Notes: generated by a model from the sequence alone, not told the origin. Shown: positions 26,337 to 35,547, counted from the first letter of the stretch. The stretch is 64,000 nucleotides of DNA from Salibacterium lacus (GCF_042684865.1 NZ_JBHUML010000002.1:1302001-1366000); one strand, 5' to 3'. Numbers and translations are program-made.

Positions 26337-26984
26337 ATGCTGGTCGAAGAAATAATGAATACCGAGCTGCTGTACCTTTATCCCGGTGATTCCATCGGGA
26401 AAGCCCTGGAATACATTGATAAACATAAAATCAGACATGTTCCTGTCGTGGATGAACACCTTGTTCTCACCGGTATCGTATCGGACCGGGATATCAGGGA
26501 TGCTTCACCGTCGATCTTTCATACACGCTCCCAGGAGGAACATCTGAAAAAACCGGTATCCCGGATTATGACCTTTCCCGTTATAACAGCCAATCCCCTT
26601 GATGTAGTGGAGGAGACAGCAGTTGTTTTATACAAAAACCATATCAGCGCTCTGCCTGTTACCGGGGCTCAAGATAAACTTCTAGGTATCTTAACGGAGT
26701 CAACCGTTCTTCATACCCTTGTCGAGTTAACCGGGGCCCATCAGCCGTCTTCCCGGATTGAAGTGAAAGCCTTTGACCAACCAGGTGAATTAGCGGCGCT
26801 CACATCGATTTTTCACCGGATGCAGATAAATCTCATCAGTGTTCTCGTGTATCCGGGAAAGGATAACGTTTCAAAATATCTGGCGTTCCGTGTGCAGACT
26901 ATGGATCCGCGCGAAGTTATTAATGAATTGAAAGAAGCCGGTTATGAAGTAAGCTGGCCGCGGATACCGGGGATGAATGAATGA
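26337..26984 (+). CDS. acuB: CBS-ACT domain protein AcuB
   Basis: 215 residues. Two CBS domains (about 3-55 and 75-130, with IRHVPVVDEHLVLTGIVSDRDIRD and ISALPVTGAQDKLLGILTE) followed by an ACT domain (from about 140, DQPGELAALTSIFHRMQINLISVLVYP). It probably senses adenylates or amino acids and controls the acetate/acetoin switch; its molecular job is not known. The ATG at 26337 has GAGGTG 6 nt upstream and gives the B. subtilis length (214). Its stop overlaps acuC by 4 nt. Confidence 0.92.
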   Translation: MLVEEIMNTELLYLYPGDSIGKALEYIDKHKIRHVPVVDEHLVLTGIVSDRDIRDASPSIFHTRSQEEHLKKPVSRIMTFPVITANPLDVVEETAVVLYKNHISALPVTGAQDKLLGILTESTVLHTLVELTGAHQPSSRIEVKAFDQPGELAALTSIFHRMQINLISVLVYPGKDNVSKYLAFRVQTMDPREVINELKEAGYEVSWPRIPGMNE

Positions 26985-28156
26985 TGCAGGAAGCAGCCTT
27001 CGTTTATTCAGAAAAGCAGCTCGCCTACAAGTTCAGTGAGGATCACCCTTTCAATCATCTGCGCCTCGCTCTCACCTATGACCTCCTCCGTCATATCGGG
27101 GCCGTGAATGACAAAAGTGTAATCAAACCAAGAGTGGCGTCTGATGAAGAAATAGCACTCGTTCACGACTCCTCTTATATCGAAGCAGTGAAAGCAGGCG
27201 GACACGGAACATTAAGCAGAGGAATCGCCAATAATTACGGACTGGGCACCGAAGATACACCGGTATTTAAAAACATGCACGAAGCAGCAGCTCTGTTGGT
27301 CGGCGGGACTTTGACAGCAGTCGACCTTGTCATGGAAGGAAAGGCCGGGCATGCTCTGAACCTTGGAGGAGGGCTTCACCATGGATTCCGCGGGAAAGCG
27401 TCCGGCTTTTGTATTTACAATGACAGTGCTATTGCAATCGAATACATGAAAAGACATTACGGCGCGCGTGTCCTCTATGTAGATACAGACGCCCATCACG
27501 GAGATGGTGTTCAGTTTACTTTTTATGATGATCCGGATGTCTGTACTCTTTCGGTCCACGAAACCGGACGTTACCTTTTTCCAGGCACCGGAGATGTCTA
27601 TGAAAAAGGAAGCGGAGAAGGATTCGGATTTGCTGTCAACGTTCCAATTGATGCGTTTACTGAGGATGCCTCTTTTCTCGAGAACTATGAAAAAGCACTG
27701 GAGGAAACCGCTGCATTTTTCAAACCGGATGTTATTCTGACACAAAACGGCGCAGATGCCCATTACTATGACCCTCTCACCCATCTGTCGATAACGATGG
27801 AAGCCTACCGGGAAATCCCCCGGGCTGCCCACCGCGTCGCTCACAAGTACTGCGGCGGCAAATGGATAGGTGTCGGAGGGGGCGGCTATGATATGTGGCG
27901 GGTTGTCCCCAGGGCGTGGGCCATGATCTGGCTTGAAATGACGAATCAGACGGAACTGCTCCAAAAGCCGCTGCCCAAGTCCTGGGTCAATATGTGGGAG
28001 TCCGGATCCCCTGTCCCACTGCCGCATACGTGGAGCGATCCGGAAAATATGTACCCCTATATTCCAAGACGCGCCGAAATCACAGAAAAAAACAGCAAAG
28101 TTCTTGATAAAGCGTTATACCACATCCGGAATGAACAGAAAAATAAGCCTTCATAA
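26981..28156 (+). CDS. acuC: Protein deacetylase AcuC
   Basis: 391 residues, class I histone-deacetylase fold. Metal and catalytic motifs are present: GGGLHHGFRGKASGFCIYND, VDTDAHHGDGVQFTFYDD, and GGGGYDMWRVVPRAWAM near the C-terminus. In B. subtilis AcuC removes the acetyl group that AcuA puts on AcsA. The start ATGA overlaps the acuB stop; a second ATG follows directly, so the start is uncertain by one codon. Confidence 0.95.
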   Translation: MMQEAAFVYSEKQLAYKFSEDHPFNHLRLALTYDLLRHIGAVNDKSVIKPRVASDEEIALVHDSSYIEAVKAGGHGTLSRGIANNYGLGTEDTPVFKNMHEAAALLVGGTLTAVDLVMEGKAGHALNLGGGLHHGFRGKASGFCIYNDSAIAIEYMKRHYGARVLYVDTDAHHGDGVQFTFYDDPDVCTLSVHETGRYLFPGTGDVYEKGSGEGFGFAVNVPIDAFTEDASFLENYEKALEETAAFFKPDVILTQNGADAHYYDPLTHLSITMEAYREIPRAAHRVAHKYCGGKWIGVGGGGYDMWRVVPRAWAMIWLEMTNQTELLQKPLPKSWVNMWESGSPVPLPHTWSDPENMYPYIPRRAEITEKNSKVLDKALYHIRNEQKNKPS

Positions 28157-28193
28157 GGCCGGGAAACGCCGCTCATTCCACCTTCTGACAATA

Positions 28194-28251
28194 AAAAATC
28201 CGAACGTTATCCTTACTTTCGTGTAGAGTGAAAGATAACCGTTCGGATTTT
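28194..28251. terminator. Bidirectional terminator between acuC and motS
   Basis: Long hairpin: AAAAATCCGAACG with CGTTCGGATTTTT, an interrupted TTATC/GATAA and an inner CTTTC/GAAAG pairing. It belongs to the same CCGAACG-type stem family as those at 14000 and 23450. Confidence 0.85.
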
Positions 28252-28283
28252 TATATGGGCCTGCTTCTATTGTTTCAATTTTT

Positions 28284-29054
28284 TTATGCTCCGCCGGCGG
28301 ATTGTTCCAGCTCTTCTTCAAATTCCGGATCTGAAATTACAACCACGACCCGCCGGTTTTCACGCAGGTTGTCTGTTGAATCATTAGGTACAATCGGGCG
28401 AGTGGCCCCGTAACCGACAGCCAGAAATTGATCAAGAGGCAGCGGATGATTATCCGTCAAATAACGGATAACGCTGCTCGCCCTGGCTGATGATAACTCC
28501 CAGTTAGAAGGATAACGGAACGTGGAAATCGGCCGTTCATCCGTATGGCCTTCCACTTTCACTAGGTTCGGAAGCGAATCCAGCAGCGTGCCGACTTTAT
28601 TTAGAAAGGGTTCGGCATCTGTCAAGATCTCTGCTTCCCCCGACTCAAACAGAAGCTGTTCCTGAAGAACAAGGACTACCCCGCGGTCATCTCGTGTAGC
28701 TGAAATCTGATCGTTCAGATTATGCTCTTCAAGGTATTCCCGCACTTCCTGCAGCAATCTGTCCAGTTCCCTGTCCTCTTCTGTCTGCTCTGTTGATTCA
28801 TCAGCTGCTGTTTCACTTTCTTCTTCACTTTCGGAATCACTTTGATCCGGTTGTTCCATTTCCACCATAGACGGGAGATTTTCAAGAATGGCCCTGTTCT
28901 GAAAGGACTCGGAAATAGCTTCGAATTTTTTCGCATCAACCACAGACATGGAAAACAGCATAACAAAAAAGACGAGAACAAGCAGAATGATATCAGAAAA
29001 CGTAGTCATCCATCTCGGAGAACCCTTTTCAGGTTCTTTGCTTCTACGCTTCAT
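28284..29054 (-). CDS. motS: Flagellar stator protein MotS
   Basis: 256 residues. One membrane segment (about 20-38) carries the ion-binding Asp, D21 in MTTFSDIILLVLVFF; the residue three places later is Leu24. A linker with many Glu and Ser leads to an OmpA-like peptidoglycan-binding domain (EGHTDERPISTFRYPSNWELSSARA). With MotP it forms a Na+-driven stator in B. subtilis. It overlaps motP by 11 nt. Position between acuC and ccpA matches B. subtilis ytxDE (motPS). Confidence 0.93.
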   Translation of the reverse strand: MKRRSKEPEKGSPRWMTTFSDIILLVLVFFVMLFSMSVVDAKKFEAISESFQNRAILENLPSMVEMEQPDQSDSESEEESETAADESTEQTEEDRELDRLLQEVREYLEEHNLNDQISATRDDRGVVLVLQEQLLFESGEAEILTDAEPFLNKVGTLLDSLPNLVKVEGHTDERPISTFRYPSNWELSSARASSVIRYLTDNHPLPLDQFLAVGYGATRPIVPNDSTDNLRENRRVVVVISDPEFEEELEQSAGGA

Positions 29055-29853
29055 TTGCTATTTCCTCCTGTTCCTCCAATTCATTCTCTTTGCCGCTTTC
29101 TTTCACAAACGCGCTTAATTTTTCTTCGAGGATTTTTGGATTCTGCCCTGACTGAACACCAATTACACCTTCAATGATGATCTGTTTGGTAAACACCTCA
29201 TCTTCGGTTTTCTGCTCCAGTTTGGCTGCCATCGGCAGAAATATCATATTGGCAAGAATCGTACCGTAAAGCGTGGTAATCAGAGCAAGCGCCATATTCG
29301 GACCGAGTGTGGCCGGATCCTCCAGATCCTGAAGCATGAGTACCAGGCCGATTAATGTACCTACCATCCCCCAGGCAGGAGCATATTCCCCCGCTTTTTC
29401 AAAAAGGCGCCGGCCTTTTTTATGCCGTTCCTCCATCGCGGTGGCTTCGGCCATCATAATATCCTTGATTATGTCTGGTTCAATACCATCCACTGCGAGA
29501 AGAACGCCTTTTTTAATAAAAGGATCCTCGACCTCATCCAGCCCCGCTTCCAAAGCAAGCAGCCCTTCTCTCCGGGCTTTGGTGGAGAGATCGGAAAATG
29601 TATCAATCAGTTCTTTTAGATTGTTTTCTTTATGTTGAAAAGCTTCTTTTGTCACGGAAGGAATAAGTTTTAAATCCTGTGATGAAAAACCGATCAGCAG
29701 GGCGGCAACAATTCCGCCCAGCACAATCGATAAAGATGCCACCTGAATAAAAAACACAACAGAACTCAGACCCGCATTCGTATAAACTGCAAAAAGCAGT
29801 GTTGTAACCCCTACTACTATTCCTATAGGTGTCATTAAATCCATTTTTTTCAT
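29044..29853 (-). CDS. motP: Flagellar stator protein MotP
   Basis: 269 residues, MotA/ExbB family with four membrane segments (about 8-24, 32-54, and two near 148-168 and 180-204). The conserved WGMVGTLIGLVLMLQDLEDPATLGPNMALALITTLYGTILAN stretch spans TM3 and TM4. It surrounds MotS to form the ion channel of a Na+-type stator. It lies 62 nt downstream of ccpA on the same strand, so co-transcription with ccpA is likely, as in B. subtilis. Confidence 0.94.
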   Translation of the reverse strand: MKKMDLMTPIGIVVGVTTLLFAVYTNAGLSSVVFFIQVASLSIVLGGIVAALLIGFSSQDLKLIPSVTKEAFQHKENNLKELIDTFSDLSTKARREGLLALEAGLDEVEDPFIKKGVLLAVDGIEPDIIKDIMMAEATAMEERHKKGRRLFEKAGEYAPAWGMVGTLIGLVLMLQDLEDPATLGPNMALALITTLYGTILANMIFLPMAAKLEQKTEDEVFTKQIIIEGVIGVQSGQNPKILEEKLSAFVKESGKENELEEQEEIANEA

Positions 29854-29915
29854 AAAATAATCCCTGACTCCCTGTAAATATTTTCAGCGGCTGCGATGCG
29901 GGCATAGATCAGCAG

Positions 29916-30917
29916 TTAAAACGAGGTGGAGTTCCGATTTTCAAGAAGGTGCGGAAGGACAACAACTTCATCCTCTACATCTTCCTTGTTCATATACTTG
30001 GTCAGTAAACGCATCGAAACAGCGCCGATATCATACATTGGCTGTACCACCGTCGTAAGTGTCGGTCTTACCATCTGAGCAAGGCGTGTGTTGTCAAAAC
30101 CGACAACCTGCACATCCTCCGGCACATTCCAGCCACTGTCCTGCAGACCGTGAATCACTCCAAGAGCAACCTCATCCGTTGCAGCAAAAATGGCCGAAGG
30201 CGCCTTGTCCAGTTCCATTAACTGCTGTGCTGCCTCAAGCCCGGAATCATATGAATAGTCACCGACAGCCACCAGATTTTCGTCAAACCCATTGCCAATT
30301 TCTTCGCATGCCTTTTTATACCCGCTGAATTTCTGATAACCGTTGACAGGATCTTCAAGTGGTCCGCTTACCATAGCGACATTCTCCGACCCTGAGCGGA
30401 TCAGCTCTGCTACCGCATCAAATGCAGCCTGGTGATAATCTATATTGACCGACGGCATTTCTTTGTTCTCATCCAGTGTCGCCGCTAACACGACTGGAAC
30501 GGAAGAACGTTTGAAGGTTTCGGCATGATCTTCTGTGATTTCGCCTCCCATAAACAGAATACCGTCCACTTGTTTTTCAAGCATTGTATTGATTAAGTGA
30601 AGCTCTTTTTCTTTGTTCTGATCGGAATTGCACAAAATAATATTATACTTGTACATCGTCGCAATATCTTCAATCCCACGTGCCAGTTCAGCAAAAAATA
30701 TGCTGGAGATATCGGGGATGATGACACCAACGGTTGTTGTTTTTTTGCTGGCCAGACCCCTCGCCACTGCGTTGGGGCGGTATCCGAGCCCTTCAATAGC
30801 GTCCAGCACTTTTTTCCGGGTGGCCGGCTTCACGTTTGGATTGCCGTTTACCACGCGGGAAACTGTCGCCATCGAAACTCCTGCTTCTCGTGCCACATCG
30901 TAAATTGTTGTATTCAA
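29916..30917 (-). CDS. ccpA: Catabolite control protein A
   Basis: 333 residues. LacI-type helix-turn-helix at the N-terminus (TIYDVAREAGVSMATVSRVVNG, hinge RPNAVARGLASKK), then a periplasmic-binding-protein-like core that binds HPr-Ser-P. It controls carbon catabolite repression through cre sites; one such site is visible before fruR at 51230. The start is TTG at 30917, with GAGGAGG 8 nt upstream. It heads ccpA-motPS, as in B. subtilis. Confidence 0.97.
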   Translation of the reverse strand: MNTTIYDVAREAGVSMATVSRVVNGNPNVKPATRKKVLDAIEGLGYRPNAVARGLASKKTTTVGVIIPDISSIFFAELARGIEDIATMYKYNIILCNSDQNKEKELHLINTMLEKQVDGILFMGGEITEDHAETFKRSSVPVVLAATLDENKEMPSVNIDYHQAAFDAVAELIRSGSENVAMVSGPLEDPVNGYQKFSGYKKACEEIGNGFDENLVAVGDYSYDSGLEAAQQLMELDKAPSAIFAATDEVALGVIHGLQDSGWNVPEDVQVVGFDNTRLAQMVRPTLTTVVQPMYDIGAVSMRLLTKYMNKEDVEDEVVVLPHLLENRNSTSF

Positions 30918-31122
30918 TGGAAAGCCTCCTCTAGTTTCCTTTCATTTTTTTTCATACGTACTGTAATCATATTATAACTGAAGGAGGTTCCGCAATTCCT
31001 CTCCCTGGTTATATCGGTCAAAGCGTCGAAAATTACACCTTGATATACAAATTTGCCATATTTCCTGCCTGAAAAATGATGACAGCCACCATCTCATTTG
31101 ATCACAGTTTCCCCATTTTTAC

Positions 31123-31157
31123 AAAAAAAAGGCGCCCTCCATATTCCGGAGGGCGCT
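31123..31157 (-). terminator. aroA terminator
   Basis: Stem AGCGCCCTCC (31157-31148) with GGAGGGCGCC (31140-31131), followed by eight T on the minus strand. Confidence 0.9.
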
Positions 31158-31165
31158 GAATTCAT

Positions 31166-32239
31166 TTACTTATACAGGCCTGCATCGCGTAGGTTCTGAA
31201 CAAACGAATGGAACTGATTAATATCCATCTGCTGCGCAGAGTCGGACAAGGCCACCGCAGGATCCGGGTGAACTTCTGCCATGACACCGTCGGCACCGAT
31301 GGCCAGAGCTGCTTTAGCAGTAGGTTCAAGAAGGTCACGGCGGCCGGTGGAATGCGTCACGTCAACAAATACAGGCAGGTGTGTTTCCTTTTTCAAAATC
31401 GGAACGGATGAAATGTCCAGTGTATTTCTTGTTGCTTTTTCATACGTCCGGATTCCACGCTCACAAAGCATGAGGTTATTATTGCCGTTGGCAAGAATGT
31501 ATTCGGCGGCTTTCATGAATTCATCAATCGTGGCAGACATCCCCCGCTTCAAGAGAACAGGAGTCTGGTGCGATCCCGCTTCTTTCAGAAGATCAAAATT
31601 CTGCATATTCCGTGTGCCGATCTGGATAACATCTACATAATCAGCAGCCATTTCAATATCTTTAGGATTCATGATTTCACTGATGACACTCATGTCCAGT
31701 TCATCGGCCACCCGCTTGAGAATTTCCAGGCCTTCCCTGCCGAGACCCTGAAAATCATACGGGGAGGAACGCGGTTTAAACGCGCCGCCTCTTAAAAGAT
31801 TCAGACCCTGCTCTTTCATGGCAGAAGCCACTTCGTATACCTGCTCATAGCTTTCTACAGAGCATGGTCCCATAATCAGGCGCTGCTTGCCGTCTCCCAC
31901 TTTTTCGCCTTTGAGATCCACAATGGTATCTTCCGGTTTTTTCTTTCTTGAGACGAGCAGTGCTTTGCGGTTATCATCTTCCTGCAGTTCCAGACTTGCC
32001 TGAAAAATCTGTTTAAAAAGATGCTGCATCGTACTCGTTTCAAACGGTCCTTCATTATTTTCTGTAATCATGTCGAGCATTTTACGTTCGCGTACCGGAT
32101 CAAACCGGTTCTGTCCCGCACGGCTTTTCACTTTGCCGATTTCCTGCACGAGACCCGCCCGTTTATTAATAAGCTCAAGCAATTGCAGGTTCACATCATC
32201 CAGCTGTTCTCTCAGCGCTTCCAGTTCTTCGTTACTCAT
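31166..32239 (-). CDS. aroA: Chorismate mutase / DAHP synthase fusion AroA(G)
   Basis: 357 residues. Residues 1-85 are an AroQ-type chorismate mutase (LREQLDDVNLQLLELINKRAGLVQEIGKVK), and the rest is a type I DAHP synthase (MGPCSVESYEQVYEVA, GGAFKPRSSPYDFQGLG, VFVDVTHSTGRRD). The mutase part serves as a prephenate/chorismate-sensing regulatory domain of the first shikimate-pathway step. This fusion is typical of bacilli. AAGGAG precedes the ATG. Confidence 0.96.
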   Translation of the reverse strand: MSNEELEALREQLDDVNLQLLELINKRAGLVQEIGKVKSRAGQNRFDPVRERKMLDMITENNEGPFETSTMQHLFKQIFQASLELQEDDNRKALLVSRKKKPEDTIVDLKGEKVGDGKQRLIMGPCSVESYEQVYEVASAMKEQGLNLLRGGAFKPRSSPYDFQGLGREGLEILKRVADELDMSVISEIMNPKDIEMAADYVDVIQIGTRNMQNFDLLKEAGSHQTPVLLKRGMSATIDEFMKAAEYILANGNNNLMLCERGIRTYEKATRNTLDISSVPILKKETHLPVFVDVTHSTGRRDLLEPTAKAALAIGADGVMAEVHPDPAVALSDSAQQMDINQFHSFVQNLRDAGLYK

Positions 32240-32444
32240 CTCTTCCCCACTCCTTACGTGATTTCCCTTTTCTCTTGATATGTGTTACATTTTTTATGAT
32301 TAAGACCCATTATATAAGAAGATGACTGAAATGTCAGCCCCTTTTTCTTTGTTAATTGAACGCTTTTAAGTGTTAAAGTATTTTTTCCTTTAAAATCAGC
32401 TTTTTTTATTATCCACATTATAATTTTTTGAGGTGTGTGAGACG

Positions 32445-34622
32445 ATGACACATAACGGGGAGATTATGTATGCACTGGATATCGGCACCCGGTCTGTTAC
32501 GGGGTTAATTCTGAAACAGCTGAATGGCGCATTTGAGCTGGTGGATGTCGAATCCAGGGAACATAAGGAACGATCCATGATGGATGGACAAATTCATAAT
32601 GTAGCTGCTGTCAGTGATGTGATCCGTGAAACAAAGGCGGCACTGGAAGAAAGACACGGACCGCTGCATAAAGTATGTGCAGCAGCAGCCGGAAGATCTT
32701 TAAAAACCCAGCGGGCTTCGATGGAACTTGATATTTCAGGGCAGCCTTGTGTGTTCGAAGGGGATATACCTCCGCTTGAGCTCGGAGCAGTGCAGAAAGC
32801 CCAGCACCAGCTTGCTTTTGAAACGGAACGTGATTCGGACAAAAGTCTCCAGTACCATTGTGTCGGGTATTCTGTTGTTGCTTATTATGTAGATGGACAG
32901 GAAATAGGAAGTCTTTTGGATCAATCAGGTGAGAAGGCATCCGTCGATGTCATTGCAACCTTCCTTCCAAAAGTTGTCGTAGAATCACTCATAAGCGCGT
33001 TGCAGCGGGCCGACCTTGAATTGGAAGCATTGACACTGGAGCCAATTGCTGCCATTAATGTGTTAATTCCACCGTCGATGCGCCGTCTGAATGTTGCTCT
33101 CGTCGACATTGGCGCTGGAACGTCGGATATTGCCATTACAGACCTTGGAACGGTTACCGCCTACGGCATGGTACCCATAGCCGGCGATGAAGTAACAGAA
33201 GCGCTGAGTGACGAATTCCTGCTCGATTTTCCGGACGCGGAACGGGTGAAACGGGATTTGACGGCCGGGAATACTATTCTTGTAACGGACATCCTCGGCA
33301 TGGAAACAGAGTACCAGGCTGAAGAAGTAACAGCCCCCATCCGGCCTTCTATCGAGCATCTTGCTGCAGAAATCAGTTCTGAGATTCTGACGCTCAATAC
33401 AAAGCCGCCTAAAGCCGTTATGCTGGTAGGCGGCGGCAGTATGACCCCCGAAATTGCAAAGCATTTAAGTGAAGCACTCAATCTTCCGGAAAACAGAGTG
33501 GCACCAAGGGATATTGAAGCCATAAAAAACCTGTCCTACGAAGGGATACAACCAGGACCGGAACTTGTTACACCGGTTGGTATCGCTATTGCAGCCAAAG
33601 AGCATCCGGTTGAATACATCCCGGTTTATGTAAACGGACGATCCATCCGCCTGTTTGATGTAAAAACGTTAACTATCGGTGATGCCGTCCTCGCCTCCGG
33701 CCTATCGATCCGAACATTATACGGCAGGCCCGGTGAAGCTGCAGTTATTACGTTGAATGGGCGGGTCATATCCATTCCCGGGACACGCGGGGAAGCACCA
33801 GTTATCATACAGAACGGCCGGCCTGCTTCCATCAAAGATTCCATTACTCCGGGCGATGACCTCACTCTGGAAAAAGGGAAAGATGGAAATCCAGCCTCTG
33901 CAGCATTTAAAGATATTGTTGACGAGCCTCCGGAAATGAAACTCGTCATTAATGACCGCGAGTACCTGATTCCACCGATGTACATCCAAAATGGGAGACA
34001 GGTATCTTCAGAAGAAGCACTGAAAGACCGGGACGATTTAGTCTTCAGGCTTCCTGAGAATCTGGAAGAAGTGTGGAACGTGATGAACTGGAAAATTCCT
34101 GTATCCTCCGCTCATACTGCGTATTACGTGGATAATAAGGAGGCTTCCCTCCCCGAAATGTTATATCCATTCTCCCGGAACGACCGGCCTGCTTCCCCGC
34201 AGGAGCCTGTACGGACGGGCGACATTATCACAGCCGGGCATGAGCAGAAGGAAGTTACGGTCCGAAACCTTCTGGAACATCAGGGAATACAGACCACAGC
34301 ACAGCAACAGGTATTTTTTAATGAGGAAACAGTAGATATGGAAAAAACAATCGTTGAAGTGCAGATAAACGGGGAAAAAGCAGGACTGGACGACCCATTA
34401 TCATCCGGGGATCATGTAACGACGGAGAAAACAATGTCTTCCCTTGATTTTATCGTCCAGGACATCTTCTCTTACGTTACAGTAGATCTACAGTACCATA
34501 CCGGGAAAACGTGGAACCTTACAAAAAACAAAGAACCGGCCTCCTTTACAGAACCCCTTCACGGCGGGGACCAAATTGAACTGGAACTGTTTGATAAAGA
34601 CGAAAAACGCTTTGCCGATTAA
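32445..34622 (+). CDS. FtsA-like actin-fold protein with tandem C-terminal modules
   Basis: 725 residues, not an operon-type FtsA. The first 390 residues have an actin/FtsA fold: phosphate-1 DIGTRS (12-17), phosphate-2 DIGAGTSD (221-228), adenosine motif VGGGSMTPEI (328-337). Beyond residue 395 come modules about 53-63 residues apart, each ending in a 17-residue motif N-G-x-x-A-S-x-x-x-x-L-x-x-G-D-x-I, at 457, 516, 579, 642 and 695, with a looser copy at 397. The FtsA C-terminal membrane helix is not seen. ATG at 32445 has GAGGTG 9 nt upstream. Function is unknown; a role in cell shape or envelope assembly is a guess from fold and neighbours. Confidence 0.85.
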   Translation: MTHNGEIMYALDIGTRSVTGLILKQLNGAFELVDVESREHKERSMMDGQIHNVAAVSDVIRETKAALEERHGPLHKVCAAAAGRSLKTQRASMELDISGQPCVFEGDIPPLELGAVQKAQHQLAFETERDSDKSLQYHCVGYSVVAYYVDGQEIGSLLDQSGEKASVDVIATFLPKVVVESLISALQRADLELEALTLEPIAAINVLIPPSMRRLNVALVDIGAGTSDIAITDLGTVTAYGMVPIAGDEVTEALSDEFLLDFPDAERVKRDLTAGNTILVTDILGMETEYQAEEVTAPIRPSIEHLAAEISSEILTLNTKPPKAVMLVGGGSMTPEIAKHLSEALNLPENRVAPRDIEAIKNLSYEGIQPGPELVTPVGIAIAAKEHPVEYIPVYVNGRSIRLFDVKTLTIGDAVLASGLSIRTLYGRPGEAAVITLNGRVISIPGTRGEAPVIIQNGRPASIKDSITPGDDLTLEKGKDGNPASAAFKDIVDEPPEMKLVINDREYLIPPMYIQNGRQVSSEEALKDRDDLVFRLPENLEEVWNVMNWKIPVSSAHTAYYVDNKEASLPEMLYPFSRNDRPASPQEPVRTGDIITAGHEQKEVTVRNLLEHQGIQTTAQQQVFFNEETVDMEKTIVEVQINGEKAGLDDPLSSGDHVTTEKTMSSLDFIVQDIFSYVTVDLQYHTGKTWNLTKNKEPASFTEPLHGGDQIELELFDKDEKRFAD

Positions 34623-34638
34623 CCGGCAAAGCGTTTTT
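34603..34638. terminator. Bidirectional terminator overlapping the FtsA-like gene end
   Basis: Stem AAAAACGCTTTGCCG (34603-34617) with CGGCAAAGCGTTTTT (34624-34638). It includes the stop codon of the upstream gene and faces ytxH on the other strand. Confidence 0.88.
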
Positions 34639-34650
34639 CTATCTCTATCC

Positions 34651-35085
34651 TTACGTTTGATCTTTTTCTTCGGTGGAGGCGTGGAGATCGCGTACATCTT
34701 CTTTCACGCTGTCAACGTTCCCCTGTTCTGCTTCCAAATCTTCCGACAGCTCTTCGGCAAGTTCATCTGCTGTTTTCTCCTCGTTGCCTTCGCTTCCGGA
34801 AGAGGCTGTTTCTTTCACTTTACCATAAAGCTGGGAAGACTGCTCAGAAACGTTTTTTGCGATTTCCGATGACTTCTCCCGGGCATAATCCGCCCACTTC
34901 GAACCTTTTTCATAAGCATCGTTTGTCAGTTCATTTGTTTTTTCCTTGGCAGAATAAGCTCCTTCAGACAACTCACCGCGCAGCTCTCTTCCCGATTTCG
35001 GAGCCATCAGCAGTGCAGAGCAGGCGCCGACAATACCACCAATCAACGTGCCAATAACAAAATCCTTCGTGTTCATATCTGACAT
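34651..35085 (-). CDS. ytxH: YtxH family general-stress-type protein
   Basis: 144 residues. The N-terminus carries a glycine-rich membrane segment (FVIGTLIGGIVGACSALLMAPKSGRELRGEL) typical of YtxH, followed by a charged helical tail with many Glu, Lys and Ala residues. B. subtilis ytxGH belong to the SigB/SigH-controlled stress genes; function is unknown. It lies 6 nt after ytxG on the same strand. AGGAGG lies 10 nt before the start at 35085. Confidence 0.88.
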   Translation of the reverse strand: MSDMNTKDFVIGTLIGGIVGACSALLMAPKSGRELRGELSEGAYSAKEKTNELTNDAYEKGSKWADYAREKSSEIAKNVSEQSSQLYGKVKETASSGSEGNEEKTADELAEELSEDLEAEQGNVDSVKEDVRDLHASTEEKDQT

Positions 35086-35091
35086 GTTACA

Positions 35092-35547
35092 TCATCCTCC
35101 TGTCGTATAACTATTTTCATTCTGATTCACTTCTTTTTTGCGCTTGCGGTCCTGCCATTTTGCATACAAATCAATGGCAGCATTCCCCCACTGCACAGCC
35201 TGTGCAACCTGTTCAGACTGCTCTCTGGAGTGGCGGCTGATGGAATCCGACATATCTTTGAAAGAATAGTTCACATTCTCCAGAGAATCTCCCACATCTT
35301 TCAGAGACGTAAATAAACCGTTCAATGATTCAGTTTTATGTTGGACATCATCTGCTATAACATTTGTTTTCTGAATCAGTTGTTCGGATTCACTGGTGAT
35401 GCCTTCCACCTGTTTTTCCATGCGTTCCATCGTGGTGGATACTTTCTCCATCGTCTGGGTGGCAGCTTTTAATGTTTTAATAAGGTAAATTACTAAGACT
35501 GCGATGGCTATTGCGACTATCAGCGCACTTATGTACACTAGTTCCAT
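35092..35547 (-). CDS. ytxG: DUF948 membrane protein YtxG
   Basis: 151 residues, one N-terminal membrane segment (about 2-25) followed by a coiled-coil-like region with repeated hydrophobic heptads (TMEKVSTTMERMEKQVEG ... LTSL type) as in DUF948 proteins. The start at 35547 (MELVYISAL) has GGGAGG 10 nt upstream; an earlier in-frame start at 35583 lacks one. It forms a unit with ytxH. B. subtilis also has ytxJ here; I see none. Confidence 0.85.
   Translation of the reverse strand: MELVYISALIVAIAIAVLVIYLIKTLKAATQTMEKVSTTMERMEKQVEGITSESEQLIQKTNVIADDVQHKTESLNGLFTSLKDVGDSLENVNYSFKDMSDSISRHSREQSEQVAQAVQWGNAAIDLYAKWQDRKRKKEVNQNENSYTTGG

Noticed and set aside
27212..28027. 271-codon minus-strand reading frame opposite acuC
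   Set aside because: Antisense to a well-supported deacetylase; no start signal.
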